Shown: in pieces, positions 24,371 through 33,483 of the stretch
Layout of the letters: every line of letters begins with the position of its first letter
Numbering within the stretch: the first letter of the stretch is position 1
Assembly (NCBI GenBank): GCA_948473115.1
Contig: CAOKWI010000018.1
Location: 1 to 64,000, forward strand
Length of the DNA: 64,000 nucleotides
Reading direction: 5' to 3'
Origin: an uncultured Lachnospiraceae bacterium
Lineage (GTDB): Bacteria; Bacillota; Clostridia; Lachnospirales; Lachnospiraceae
Notes under the pieces: model-generated
Told to the model about the DNA's origin: nothing
The model's database searches: none
The model's input: the letters and a program-made list of their open reading frames with translations, nothing else
Translations under genes and position numbers: made by a program

Positions 24371-24404
24371 GACTTCACAATTTCATAGTCAAGCGATTGA
24401 TTTA

Positions 24405-24701
24405 GAAAAGCAATGACAAGAACAAGTAACACATGGTGGAACATACAGAAAGCAGCCGGCTGATGAGAGGCGCATGGGAAGCAATGTGCGAATACATCTT
24501 TGAGCTTCGCACCAAATGCTGTCTGCCCGGGCAGAACAGTTAGTAGGCTGCGACGGTTCCCGCATCCGTTATCATGCTAGAGTATAAGCCCGGTCAGGGT
24601 CGTACTTGAAGAGGCCGTCAGGTGTGAGCCTGACAGTAAACATTAGGTGGTATCACGAGACATGACAGCTCTCGTCCTTTTGAAGGACGGGAGTTTTTTT
24701 G
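24405..24701 (+). ncRNA. T-box leader (tyrosine) of tyrS
   Basis: The antiterminator hallmark TAGGTGGTATCACGAGA lies at 24644-24660, followed by a terminator stem (24669-24679 with 24683-24693) and an 8-T run (24694-24701). Upstream, AGAACAAGTAAC fits the AGUA-containing start of stem I. TAC in GAATACAT (24493-24495) is a candidate Tyr specifier codon, though its exact placement was not modelled. Uncharged tRNA-Tyr would bind and allow read-through into tyrS. Confidence 0.88.
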
Positions 24702-24800
24702 TTTTCGCTTCATTGTGTTTCTTCATCAATACCTTGTGAAATTCATCATCAGGAACAGTCAGTCATGCACAGTTCCTTAATCGAAAAAGGAGAACACAAA

Positions 24801-26189
24801 ATGAACAAACAAAACATGAAGCCTCAAAACACAGCAGCACAAAACACAGCAACACAAAGCACAATCGTTCAAAGCACAGCAGCACAAAACGCAACCGTCC
24901 AAAACACAGCAATGCAAAGCATGGCAGTTCAAAGCCCAGCAATTCAAAACCCAGAGTCACAAGACGCAGAACAGTTACAAGCCCAGGTAACGCGCCAGAT
25001 GCGGATCATCCGGCAGGGAGCGGCCGGCCTGATCGGGGAGGATGACCTGGAGAAAAAGCTGGATAGGAGCATCCATACCGGCGTTCCCCTGAAAATCAAG
25101 TTCGGCATGGATCCCAGCGCCCCCGACCTGCATCTGGGACACGCGGTGGCATTGCGCAAATTAAGGCAGCTTCAGGATCTGGGACATACCGTGATCATTA
25201 TCGTGGGGGACTTTACGGGAAAAATTGGGGATCCTACCGGCAGGAGCAAGGGGCGAAAAGCTTTGACAGATGCGGAAATACTGCGCAACGCCCAGACTTA
25301 TCAGGAACAGGTATTCCACATTCTGGACAGGGACAAAACAGTCGTGCGCTATAACGGTGAATGGTTGGAGCTACTGCAGCTGGATCAGGTGTTAAAGCTC
25401 GCGTCCACCATCACCGTGGCAAGAATGCTGGAACGGGATGACTTCCAGACCCGCTTTCACAATAACACGCCGATCGGGCTGCATGAATTCTTTTACCCGC
25501 TGATGCAGGCATATGATTCCGTGGAGATTCAGGCGGATCTCGAACTCGGCGGTACAGACCAGACCTTCAATGTGCTCATGGGGCGAAGCCTTCAGAAAGA
25601 GATGGGCCAGGAACCACAGGCTGCATTGTTCATGCCTATTCTGGAGGGCACAGACGGTGTGGAAAAGATGAGCAAAAGCCTGGGCAATTATATCGGTATC
25701 TATGAAGATGCCAGAAGCATGTTCCAGAAAACCATGCAGATACCGGACAGCATGATCATCAAATATTTCGAGCTGACCACGGATATCCTGCCGGAGGAGC
25801 TGGACCAGGTGAAACAGGAGCTGGAGAATGGCTGCAATCCCAGGGATATCAAAATACGGCTGGCAGAGACGGTGACCTCCCAGTATCATACCGACCGGGA
25901 GACACAGGAAGCAAAAGACTTTTTTATCCGGGCATTTTCCAAAAAAGAAATTCCCGATCAGGTGGATCCCCTGTCCGTACCCTTCGAACAGGGAAAGCTG
26001 TCCGATTACATTCCCCTTCTGGCCGCCGCAGGCTACGCCTCCAGCGGGAGTGAGCTCCGCAGGATGGCAGCCCAGGGCGGCATCCGGAAAAACGGCGTCC
26101 AGGTCAGCAGCCTGGACGAGATCATACACGCGGGGGATGTGCTGCGGATCGGGAAACGGAAATTTGTCAGGCTCACGCTTCTGTCATAG
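24801..26189 (+). CDS. tyrS: Tyrosyl-tRNA synthetase with a low-complexity N-terminal extension
   Basis: Class I synthetase that charges tRNA-Tyr. Signature motifs are HLGH (111-114) and KMSKS in the VEKMSKSLGN segment; the C-terminus has an S4 RNA-binding domain. The protein has 462 residues, about 50 more than usual. The surplus is residues 1-55, built of QNTA, TQST and VQSTAAQNA-like units with almost only Gln, Asn, Thr, Ala, Ser and Met. The start is well supported: AAGGAG lies eight bases before the ATG, and no good site precedes the next Met at the conserved domain. Controlled by the T-box upstream. Confidence 0.95.
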   Translation: MNKQNMKPQNTAAQNTATQSTIVQSTAAQNATVQNTAMQSMAVQSPAIQNPESQDAEQLQAQVTRQMRIIRQGAAGLIGEDDLEKKLDRSIHTGVPLKIKFGMDPSAPDLHLGHAVALRKLRQLQDLGHTVIIIVGDFTGKIGDPTGRSKGRKALTDAEILRNAQTYQEQVFHILDRDKTVVRYNGEWLELLQLDQVLKLASTITVARMLERDDFQTRFHNNTPIGLHEFFYPLMQAYDSVEIQADLELGGTDQTFNVLMGRSLQKEMGQEPQAALFMPILEGTDGVEKMSKSLGNYIGIYEDARSMFQKTMQIPDSMIIKYFELTTDILPEELDQVKQELENGCNPRDIKIRLAETVTSQYHTDRETQEAKDFFIRAFSKKEIPDQVDPLSVPFEQGKLSDYIPLLAAAGYASSGSELRRMAAQGGIRKNGVQVSSLDEIIHAGDVLRIGKRKFVRLTLLS

Positions 26190-26206
26190 TACATTATTGC
26201 ATTTTG

Positions 26207-27289
26207 TCACAAGGTATCCTTATACAGCCTGAGCACGTTCCGGTAGAAGATCATATCCAGCTGGCTCTCTGTAAAGCCTGCCCTGCGCAGGCCCTCCCAG
26301 AGAGCCTCCATTCCCTGCGCACCGGGAATCTCTTCATAGGCACTGATACCGTCAAAGTCGCTGCCCAGCCCCAGGATCTCCAAGCCGCCCACATTGGCAA
26401 TATGCCTCGCATGGCGCGCTACCGCCGCGACAGAGCCCTGGTTTGCCACACCCACAGGTTTCTCCTCCAGGAAATCCGCGCAATAATTAAGCCCCATGAC
26501 ACCGCCCCGCTCCGCCAGCTTCCGGATCATGTCGTCAGTCATGTTCCTGACACAGGGACAGACACTTCTGGCATTGGAATGGCTTGCCACAAAAGGCTTC
26601 CCCGTCACCGCCAGGACGTCATAGAATCCGGCGTCGGACAGATGCGACACATCCGGGATCATGCCCAGGCGCTCCATTTCAGCCACCAGTTCTTTTCCCT
26701 GCTCCGTCAATCCGCCAACTGTATTACAGGTATGGTTAAAAACTTCAAAGGCTGCCTGGGCTTCCTGTTGCTTCCGCCCATACTCCTCCGTGCCCTGTTC
26801 GCATCTTTCCCAGCTCTCCCTCGCCCCGGAAGCTTTCTTTCCAAGTTCCATGTCAAAATTGGGAAATCCGATCTCGTTAGGGAAATTCCACGTCAGGGTC
26901 ATCATCCTGACGCCCATCTCGTAGAGCCTGCGAAGCTTCCCGGTCTCTCCCTTGCAGACACCGCCTTCTTCCACGGTAAGCATGGCGGAAAGCTTTCCCG
27001 CCGCCTCGTTGGCCGCGATATCCTCATAACACAGCACCGGCGCCAGAATATCCCGGTTCCGCTCCAGCTCCATCTGATAATGCTGATACAGTCTGCAGAC
27101 CCTCTCCCAGGGATCCCCGTCGCGGTCCAGTTCCACAAACATGGCAAAATTCTGGATCAGGTAGCGGCTGTCCCGCATGCGGAGCAAATCCAGCTGACCT
27201 TCGTTCTGCCGAAGGCTTTCCGGCTTTCCCTGTTCCTCCAGGCAGAGCAGCCTGTATATGGTGTCACAATGCATATCTATTACTTTCAT
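26207..27289 (-). CDS. Membrane dipeptidase-like metallopeptidase (peptidase M19)
   Basis: A 360-residue zinc dipeptidase of the renal dipeptidase family. MHCDT supplies the HxD zinc ligands (His7, Asp9); EEGG near residue 125 gives the bridging Glu; DVSHLSD and ASHSNARSV provide the two distal His. No signal peptide is seen, so it should act in the cytosol on small peptides, possibly with D-residues. It is convergent with tyrS (17 bp apart). Confidence 0.9.
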   Translation of the reverse strand: MKVIDMHCDTIYRLLCLEEQGKPESLRQNEGQLDLLRMRDSRYLIQNFAMFVELDRDGDPWERVCRLYQHYQMELERNRDILAPVLCYEDIAANEAAGKLSAMLTVEEGGVCKGETGKLRRLYEMGVRMMTLTWNFPNEIGFPNFDMELGKKASGARESWERCEQGTEEYGRKQQEAQAAFEVFNHTCNTVGGLTEQGKELVAEMERLGMIPDVSHLSDAGFYDVLAVTGKPFVASHSNARSVCPCVRNMTDDMIRKLAERGGVMGLNYCADFLEEKPVGVANQGSVAAVARHARHIANVGGLEILGLGSDFDGISAYEEIPGAQGMEALWEGLRRAGFTESQLDMIFYRNVLRLYKDTL

Positions 27290-27395
27290 AACTATACCCT
27301 CACATTTTGTAAGCCGCGCCTGCGCGCTGTTTCACCTGGTTCCTTTTCCGTCATTTGTTGGTTCCCGGAATTGTCAACGCTTCACCTGAACATTT

Positions 27396-27408
27396 GTAAC
27401 AGTTCAGT
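27396..27408 (+). repeat. Solo family A end at the 3' end of the SGNH gene
   Basis: GTAACAGTTCAG matches the left end of the family A elements and overlaps the stop codon of the neighbouring gene (27404-27406). No second end was found nearby, so it may be an excision or recombination remnant, or chance. Confidence 0.4.
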
Positions 27409-28543
27409 CTGCTGGTTCACAATCCACTGATTGACCGTCCTTTATAATGGCATGTTCTTTCAGGTAAGTCTTCCAGATATCAATATACTGGGCTTTCAGG
27501 TGCACTCCGTCAAAGGTGTAGGAGGGCTCCATTCCACCTGTCTCGTCGCAGATCTCAGGATTGACATCCAAATAGAATATCCTTTCGTTGTCCGCCAGCC
27601 GGGATAGAGCCTCATTCCTCGCCTCTATCCCCTCGTTATTGATATAATCGCCCTGTTCGGAACGCTCTGTGGTCACTTTGATGATCCCCTGGATGTACAG
27701 GATCGCGTCAGGCTGCAGCTCCAGCAGATGATCCACCGCTTCCTGATACGCCTCCACAAAGCTCTCCACTGTTCCCGTACCCATCTCGTTAATGCCGATC
27801 ATCAGGTAGATCTTGGCATAAGAATTCTGGGAAAGCGCCTGCTCCACAGATATCTTTTTCCTCTGGCCTTCCACTGCCACGATCTCGGAGCTGAACATTT
27901 TATAGACCGTCAATCCCGTGGAGGCATAGAAATCAGCCGTTTCCTCAAGGCCGCCATATTCAAGCATTCCCACCGTGCGGGAATCGCCGATGAAGACGGC
28001 ATCCGCAAAATAATCGTCCTCCACCGTGTGATATACGACTCCTCCATCCGCCTCCGGAATCTCCGGCAGTCCTGCGGCTCCTTCCCCTCCGGCAGGTCCC
28101 ATTCCGTCTGTCGGCAGGACATCGCCTGTTGACACTACCGTGCCCCCTGCATCCGGTGCAGCCATGCCCTCTCCGTCGGAGGGGACAATGCCGCCATTCT
28201 CTGGCAGAGTGGTTCCATCTGTTTCCGGAGCCAGGATCTCTTCCGTACCAGATACTGTCATTCCCTCTGATCCGGATACCGTCATTCCCTCTGACCCGGA
28301 AACGGCCACTACATCCGCCCCGGATACATCCGCCCAAGGCATTCCTTCTTCCGCCCTGACACTATCCGCCTGCCGAAACTCCTGCTTCACCCCCTCGTAC
28401 CAGATTTTCACCTGCTCCAGAGGCTTCGCATAAACCTGCCAGTCATCCACCGCTGCCAGATAAACAATACCCGCAGCAGCCCAAAAGATCATATATCTCC
28501 ACTTTTTCCACCAATTCACATCTATCACCCATTCCCTGACCAC
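27404..28543 (-). CDS. Membrane-anchored SGNH/GDSL-type hydrolase (polysaccharide acyltransferase partner)
   Basis: A 379-residue protein with an N-terminal TM helix (about 11-29), a Val/Gly/Ser-rich linker (about 70-150, with repeats of VSGSEGMT) and an extracytoplasmic SGNH domain. The domain has FIGDSRTVG (nucleophile Ser), GINEMG (block III) and DGVHL (catalytic Asp and His). The next gene upstream encodes an MBOAT protein; such pairs O-acylate secreted or wall polysaccharides, the MBOAT passing the acyl group across the membrane and the SGNH protein transferring it. The stop codon overlaps a solo mobile-element end, so its last residues may derive from it. Confidence 0.83.
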   Translation of the reverse strand: MVREWVIDVNWWKKWRYMIFWAAAGIVYLAAVDDWQVYAKPLEQVKIWYEGVKQEFRQADSVRAEEGMPWADVSGADVVAVSGSEGMTVSGSEGMTVSGTEEILAPETDGTTLPENGGIVPSDGEGMAAPDAGGTVVSTGDVLPTDGMGPAGGEGAAGLPEIPEADGGVVYHTVEDDYFADAVFIGDSRTVGMLEYGGLEETADFYASTGLTVYKMFSSEIVAVEGQRKKISVEQALSQNSYAKIYLMIGINEMGTGTVESFVEAYQEAVDHLLELQPDAILYIQGIIKVTTERSEQGDYINNEGIEARNEALSRLADNERIFYLDVNPEICDETGGMEPSYTFDGVHLKAQYIDIWKTYLKEHAIIKDGQSVDCEPAD

Positions 28544-28557
28544 TATAACCGTACTAA

Positions 28558-28610
28558 GGAACTGTTAAAGAATTAAGCGTCAAAGTGTAAAGTTAATTCT
28601 TAACAGTTCC
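28558..28610. mobile_element. Family B palindromic element, copy B2 (53 bp)
   Basis: GGAACTGTTAAAGAATTAA pairs with TTAATTCTTAACAGTTCC around a 16-nt loop, and TAA flanks both sides (28555-28557, 28611-28613). It shares ends and flanks with copy B1 but has a much shorter interior. It lies between the MBOAT and SGNH genes and could act as an intercistronic stem-loop. Confidence 0.7.
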
Positions 28611-28711
28611 TAAACTATTCTAAGTTGCCCTAAACTGTTTCAGCTGTCCGCCGCTGTTCTTTGATAGGCCCGAATCTCCACAGGCATTCCCGAAAAAGCC
28701 CGCGGATTTCC

Positions 28712-30106
28712 TCAAAAGTTCAGGTACATGAACGGATTCTGCCCCTCCACCTGTAATCTCCATACACAGAGCCAGAAAAGGAGAATCAGCAGAAACATTC
28801 CCGGCAGACTGTCCTTAAATTTCCGAAAAAGCTTCCCCAGCACAGGCGTGCAGGCAATTGCTCCCGCCGCAAACAGCGCGCCGTAATTCGTCAGCGCTTT
28901 CGCCCAGTCCCCCGCACTGACGCGAATGCCCTCCACCACGCCGAACATCCTGCCCAGGTAGATCCCTAGCTGGGACAGATCCGTAATGGCAAAGCACATC
29001 CAGCTCACGGGGATCACAAACCACAGGTAAAGGTGGGGCAGCGCCCTCAGGACGCCACGGGAAACCAGCTTCTCCGCCCCCAGCCTCCCCAGCTGTCTCT
29101 CCAGAACGATCAGCGCCCACAGCATAAGCCCCCAAATCAGGAAATTCAGGGTACTGCCATGCCACAGCGCCGTCAGCAGCCACACGCACAGCAGATTGAA
29201 CAGCGTGCGCCACTCGCCTTTCCTGTTCCCGCCCAGCGGGATATAGACATAACGGCTGAACCATCGTCCCAGCGTCATGTGCCATCTGCGGTAAAACGTT
29301 CTCACGGAGCTTGCCATATAGGGATCATTGAAATTCGACGGCAGAGAAAATCCTAACATCTGCCCCAGACCAACAGCCATCAGAGAATATCCGTAAAAGT
29401 CAAAATACAGTTTCATGGAATAGGCAACGGCGGCAATCCACGCAAGGGGTGTGGAAATACTTTCAAACCCTGTGACCTGTACTTCCCTCCACAACAGCCC
29501 CAGGCGGTCCGCCAATAATACCTTAAAGACAAGGCCTACTGTAAAAAGCTTCAGTCCGGCCTGTATATTCTTCGCAGAAAATTCTCTTTCGTACAGTTCC
29601 TCCCGAACTTCCCCGTATCTGGCTATGGGGCCGGAAAGCAGCTGGGGAAACATAGTGATATATGTCGCCAGCCGCAGGAGGGAGGTCTCTTTCGTCTCTT
29701 CACCCTGATACACATCGATCAGATAAGACAGGATCCGGAAGGTGTAATAGCTGATGCCCAAGGGCAGCCTGCCCGATCCGATCCCGCTCTTAAATACTGC
29801 AAGTACACCGATATTTCCCGCAATGGCCACAGCCAGCAGGATTTTTCTTTCGTATTCTAATTTTTTCTTCTTTTGTCTTTTATTCTTACCCTTTAGCCTA
29901 GCTCCTCTTGCCAGGTGCAGTCCCAGGAAATAATTCACCGGTACCGAAACAACTAACAGCCATAAATATTCCGGCTCCCCAAAAGCATAAAAGACCATGC
30001 TTCCCACAAGCAATACGGCATTCTTCATATAACGGGGAGTCACACCATACAGAAGCAGAAAAAGCGGCAGAAAACAAAGTAAGAATTCTATACTGCTAAA
30101 TCCCAA
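28712..30106 (-). CDS. MBOAT family O-acyltransferase (AlgI/DltB-like)
   Basis: A 464-residue polytopic membrane protein with about 10-12 hydrophobic segments. Family signatures are the N-terminal FSSIEFLLCFLPLFLLLYG, PQLLSGPIARY, DFYGYSLMAVGLGQMLGF, FYRRWHMTLGRWFSRYVYIPLGGN and the catalytic His in TALWHGSTLNFLIWG. It would take an acyl donor in the cytosol and pass the group outward for polysaccharide or teichoic-type acylation with the SGNH protein downstream. No dlt genes are adjacent, so alginate-type or wall-glycan acetylation is a better guess than D-alanylation. Confidence 0.92.
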   Translation of the reverse strand: MGFSSIEFLLCFLPLFLLLYGVTPRYMKNAVLLVGSMVFYAFGEPEYLWLLVVSVPVNYFLGLHLARGARLKGKNKRQKKKKLEYERKILLAVAIAGNIGVLAVFKSGIGSGRLPLGISYYTFRILSYLIDVYQGEETKETSLLRLATYITMFPQLLSGPIARYGEVREELYEREFSAKNIQAGLKLFTVGLVFKVLLADRLGLLWREVQVTGFESISTPLAWIAAVAYSMKLYFDFYGYSLMAVGLGQMLGFSLPSNFNDPYMASSVRTFYRRWHMTLGRWFSRYVYIPLGGNRKGEWRTLFNLLCVWLLTALWHGSTLNFLIWGLMLWALIVLERQLGRLGAEKLVSRGVLRALPHLYLWFVIPVSWMCFAITDLSQLGIYLGRMFGVVEGIRVSAGDWAKALTNYGALFAAGAIACTPVLGKLFRKFKDSLPGMFLLILLFWLCVWRLQVEGQNPFMYLNF

Positions 30107-30212
30107 GAATTATCACATCTTTCATCGCTTCTATATATCTATAGTATCGTTTTAGCCGTCCCATTACAACAAAAATTTTCTTAATTTTACCTAACAATTT
30201 TTTACAAAATTA

Positions 30213-30240
30213 TTGCAAATCATTCCGGTTATGTTAAGAT
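30213..30240 (+). promoter_or_regulatory. Possible promoter of the TetR-family gene
   Basis: TTGCAA (30213-30218), 16 bp, TAAGAT (30235-30240), about 45 bp before the start codon. Confidence 0.5.
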
Positions 30241-30282
30241 TAAGAGGAAATTGACTTTCCCTAATCTGGAGGAATACAGATC

Positions 30283-30885
30283 ATGAACAGTAAGTTTTTT
30301 GACCTGAAAAAGGAGAAACAGGACAGAATGATCAATGCTTCCCTGAAGTTTTTTGCCCTTCAGGGCTACCGCCATGCCAGCACGGACGACATTGTCAGGG
30401 AAGCAGCCATCAGCAAGGGTCTGCTGTTCCATTACTTCGGAAGTAAGCTGGGAGTCTATACCTTTATTTACGATTACAGCGTCCGCTATATGAATCTGGA
30501 GTTGAAATCCAATGTGGATCCTAAGGAAAAGGACATGTTCCTGCTTTTAAAACAGATGGAGGCGGCGCGGATGCATGCCATGCGCGGATACCCCTACATG
30601 CAGCAGTTCCTGAACCGTTCCATGTCTGAGGATGTAAGCGAGGCGCTTCTTGCCATTGAGGCTAAGCGCAATATTCTGGTAGAGACCTATGAAGCCATTG
30701 ACCGGCAGATGGATTTCTCCTCGTTTCCGGCGGGAACGGACGGTGAAAAGCTCCGCAAAATGCTGGATCTCACCATCAAGGGACTGATGACGGAGCACTT
30801 TCAGGACGCCTCTTTCCAGCCGGAAATGCTGTACGAAGAAATCTGTGGGTACCTGGATATGGTAAGAAAACTGATCTACCGTTAG
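30283..30885 (+). CDS. TetR/AcrR family transcriptional regulator
   Basis: A 200-residue regulator. The N-terminal helix-turn-helix region (NASLKFFALQGYRHASTDDIVREAAISKGLLFHYFGSK, by segments) is typical TetR. The C-terminal ligand domain is divergent, so the inducer cannot be inferred. It is flanked by the divergent MBOAT gene and a convergent DUF6062 gene; self-regulation or control of the acylation genes is possible. Confidence 0.92.
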   Translation: MNSKFFDLKKEKQDRMINASLKFFALQGYRHASTDDIVREAAISKGLLFHYFGSKLGVYTFIYDYSVRYMNLELKSNVDPKEKDMFLLLKQMEAARMHAMRGYPYMQQFLNRSMSEDVSEALLAIEAKRNILVETYEAIDRQMDFSSFPAGTDGEKLRKMLDLTIKGLMTEHFQDASFQPEMLYEEICGYLDMVRKLIYR

Positions 30886-30917
30886 TCTCAGAGAATCTGT
30901 GGCTTTCCGGCAGTACC

Positions 30918-31679
30918 TTATTTACTCATTTTATACGCGGGATCGGCGGGATATCCCCCCTTCAGCTTCTGCATTCCCCGCTGGATGGCATCCCTGGAGT
31001 TCTTCCAGTCGGCGTCCTTGTTCTTATAATCAAACTTTTCCACCATCCAGGCCACATCCTCCGCCACGCGCTTCATATTCTCTTCCATCAGGGGCAGCAC
31101 CGCCTCGTAAAAGCTTTCCCTGTCCTTATCCCCGAGTTTGCCGTCCGCCGCTTCACAGAGGTCGCCCATATGGGACAGGCAGAATCCTTTACTGTTCCTG
31201 ATCTTTTCCCGAAATTCCCCGTCCTGCTTCCAGAGGTAGAAGAAGGTGTCCAGATAGCGGGCATAGGTATCCCTGTACTGCCTGCAGATATAGCAGGACT
31301 CCTCTTTCTCCCTGACCCACATACCTATGGCATTGCCGCCCTCGGCCACTTTGCGGAATTTATTTTTCAGACTGCTCCTGCCGGGCTTGAAGGCCGCAAA
31401 GGTCTTCTGCATCTCCCCGATCATCTGCATATAATGCGTCTTCAGGATCCATGCATTGCCCAGGGTATTGCCGTAATCAAACATCTTCCGGAAATGCATC
31501 CGGCAGAACCCTGCCTTATCCGTCATTTCCCTGATATCCGCCTCCATGTAGGAGGAGCCGCTGCCCAGCACAAAATCAAGCAGATCCTGTTCGATGCTTC
31601 GTTCAATAAAGCAAAATGGACATTCATCCCCCGCATTGACCGCGTCATTCAGGGGAATGGTATACAGCTGTTCTTTCAT
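30918..31679 (-). CDS. DUF6062 family Cys-rich protein
   Basis: A 253-residue cytosolic protein; the ATG at 31679 follows AGAGAGG at seven bases. It has CPFC near the N-terminus, GFCRMHFRKM, SCYICRQY and GFCLSHMGDLC. These repeated CxxC/CxxxH sites suggest metal binding, in the pattern of DUF6062 proteins found in Lachnospiraceae. The function is not known. Confidence 0.78.
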   Translation of the reverse strand: MKEQLYTIPLNDAVNAGDECPFCFIERSIEQDLLDFVLGSGSSYMEADIREMTDKAGFCRMHFRKMFDYGNTLGNAWILKTHYMQMIGEMQKTFAAFKPGRSSLKNKFRKVAEGGNAIGMWVREKEESCYICRQYRDTYARYLDTFFYLWKQDGEFREKIRNSKGFCLSHMGDLCEAADGKLGDKDRESFYEAVLPLMEENMKRVAEDVAWMVEKFDYKNKDADWKNSRDAIQRGMQKLKGGYPADPAYKMSK

Positions 31680-31811
31680 AATCACACCTCTCTCCGGTTT
31701 TTCTTCCAGTATAACACATATTTATCAAAATTTTATACATATTCTCTTTCCAAATCCACAAAATTGTATTAGAATACTTATTAAATAGCTAATTGAAAGG
31801 AGCACCCGCTT

Positions 31812-32150
31812 ATGGCAAAAAAATTTGGAAAATTCCTGCTCTTGACCGCCGCTGTAGGTTCTGCAGCTGCAGCCGTTTACTACTATATGCAGAAAAAGGG
31901 ATCTGTAACCGATATACCCGAGGATGAAGATTACGATGATTTCAGCGATACACTCAATGAGGACGACTCTGCCAGAAATTATGTATCCCTGAATCCCGAG
32001 GGAAAGACTGACGCGCCTGCCGAAGAGAATTCTGAGAAGCAGGACACCTTTACTCCCCTCTCCGAGCAGGTCAAGAAAACCGAGGAGGCCGTGGAGGAGT
32101 TCTTCGACGAGGATGACCCCGCAGAGGATACCCCCGTCAGCGAGAAATAA
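31812..32150 (+). CDS. Small acidic membrane-anchored protein
   Basis: A 112-residue protein with a basic N-terminus, a single TM helix (about 7-25) and a very acidic remainder rich in Asp/Glu (IPEDEDYDDF, NEDDSA, EEFFDEDDPAEDT). AAAGGAG lies nine bases before the ATG. A terminator follows 77 bp after the stop. No family recognised; similar short 'TM plus acidic tail' proteins are common in clostridia. Confidence 0.75.
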   Translation: MAKKFGKFLLLTAAVGSAAAAVYYYMQKKGSVTDIPEDEDYDDFSDTLNEDDSARNYVSLNPEGKTDAPAEENSEKQDTFTPLSEQVKKTEEAVEEFFDEDDPAEDTPVSEK

Positions 32151-32226
32151 TCTGCCGGCATTAAGCGCTGTACTGCGCAAAATGGTAAAATTCCGGCTCC
32201 GGTTTATCCGGGCAAAGGATCTAGTA

Positions 32227-32276
32227 CATGAAAATGTACATTGACGCTTTGTTCAAGGTACATTTTCATGTTTTTT
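32227..32276 (+). terminator. Terminator after the small acidic protein gene
   Basis: CATGAAAATGTAC (32227-32239) pairs perfectly with GTACATTTTCATG (32258-32270), followed by six T. The hairpin overlaps the 3' end of the converging membrane glycosyltransferase gene. Confidence 0.82.
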
Positions 32277-33443
32277 ATATTCCGTCATCTCCTGTACCAG
32301 CACAACAACATACCCCAGGTACACAATCAAATTAACCAGGGCCATAATCACAGATGCCCGCGTTTCCACGCCAAACAAAAAGGAGGCGTATGTCATGACC
32401 GTCAGGCAATACATAGGTACAAGCAGTACAATCGTCTTTCTCTTCCAGATAAAAATAACAATTGCCAAAATCTCATGCAGATAGCCATATCTCTCATGCA
32501 TTGCCGGCAGGAACAGGACGCAGGTATATGACAGCAGGAAAGCAGCATAAACGAGATTGCAGGGATTGCATTCCACTTTCTTCTGTAGGAGGAAAACCAT
32601 TAAAAACATCAAGATACCCACCGTAAGCAAAATCGCAGGCCACCTCAGATACCAGTAGAAGTCCGGATGAAAATTCTCTACCAGGAGGAGCCAGACGGAC
32701 GGATAATTCTGCACCATAACCAGATATTCTCCGGTTTGGACGAAATAAATCTTAAAAACATCCAGAAAGCTTCTGCCCATAATCACTCCGGCCACATTCA
32801 ACACACACATTACTACAGGTATCACCAAAAAATTCAAGATAGAAAACCGCTTTCTCCAAACATAAGCAAACAGGAAGAGAGGCAAAATAAACACGGCCTG
32901 GAGTTTAAAGGACAATGCCGCCCCCAACAAAATAAACGCAGCCATATACTTTTCCCTGCACAACATTGCCAATGCCATCACCGCAAAACACACATAAATG
33001 GAATCACACTGTGCCCACGCCGAAGAATTCAGCAATACCACGGGAGAAAGGACTACTGCCGCATACGCAATGATTCCCCTCCATCTCCGATTTCTATCCG
33101 AATACCGATATACCAGCATTCCTATCACCGCAGCAAGGATGTAATCAAATATGGCAGAGGAAATCTTATACGCATATAAGGCGTCGATGGGCAAGTATGT
33201 CAGAAATGCTATCAATGTCTGATACAGCATGTTATAGTTTCCCACCTGTTTTCCCAGCGCCTTAAATCCTCCGCTATTCCTGATGTCATTATACCAGGGG
33301 ATCAGACACTGCTCCACATCCATATTGCTCAATTTTCGAAGTCCATAACGGATCATTATGCCTAATACTGTAATTGCACCCACCATAAAAATACCCAGGT
33401 GTTCCTCAAAAAAAATCACTATTTTTTTCTCAATTGCAGTCAT
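32253..33443 (-). CDS. Polytopic membrane glycosyltransferase-like protein (GT-C fold, mannosyltransferase type)
   Basis: A 396-residue membrane protein with about ten TM helices; the ATG at 33443 follows GAGG at seven bases (an upstream TTG is less likely). The first external loop has the pattern CLIPWYNDIRNSGGFKALG, with acidic residues where GT-C enzymes keep their catalytic Asp, and YNMLYQTLIAFLTYLPIDALY follows. This resembles GT39/GT87-type, DUF2029-like mannosyltransferases that use polyprenyl-phosphate sugars. Substrate unknown. Confidence 0.72.
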   Translation of the reverse strand: MTAIEKKIVIFFEEHLGIFMVGAITVLGIMIRYGLRKLSNMDVEQCLIPWYNDIRNSGGFKALGKQVGNYNMLYQTLIAFLTYLPIDALYAYKISSAIFDYILAAVIGMLVYRYSDRNRRWRGIIAYAAVVLSPVVLLNSSAWAQCDSIYVCFAVMALAMLCREKYMAAFILLGAALSFKLQAVFILPLFLFAYVWRKRFSILNFLVIPVVMCVLNVAGVIMGRSFLDVFKIYFVQTGEYLVMVQNYPSVWLLLVENFHPDFYWYLRWPAILLTVGILMFLMVFLLQKKVECNPCNLVYAAFLLSYTCVLFLPAMHERYGYLHEILAIVIFIWKRKTIVLLVPMYCLTVMTYASFLFGVETRASVIMALVNLIVYLGYVVVLVQEMTEYKKHENVP

Positions 33444-33483
33444 TTCCAAACCTCATTTCCGCATTGCGTCAGCCACAGGCAGC

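Noticed and set aside
24699..24800. Earlier start for tyrS
   Set aside because: It would begin in the T-box terminator and has no ribosome site; ATG 24801 has AAGGAG at good spacing.
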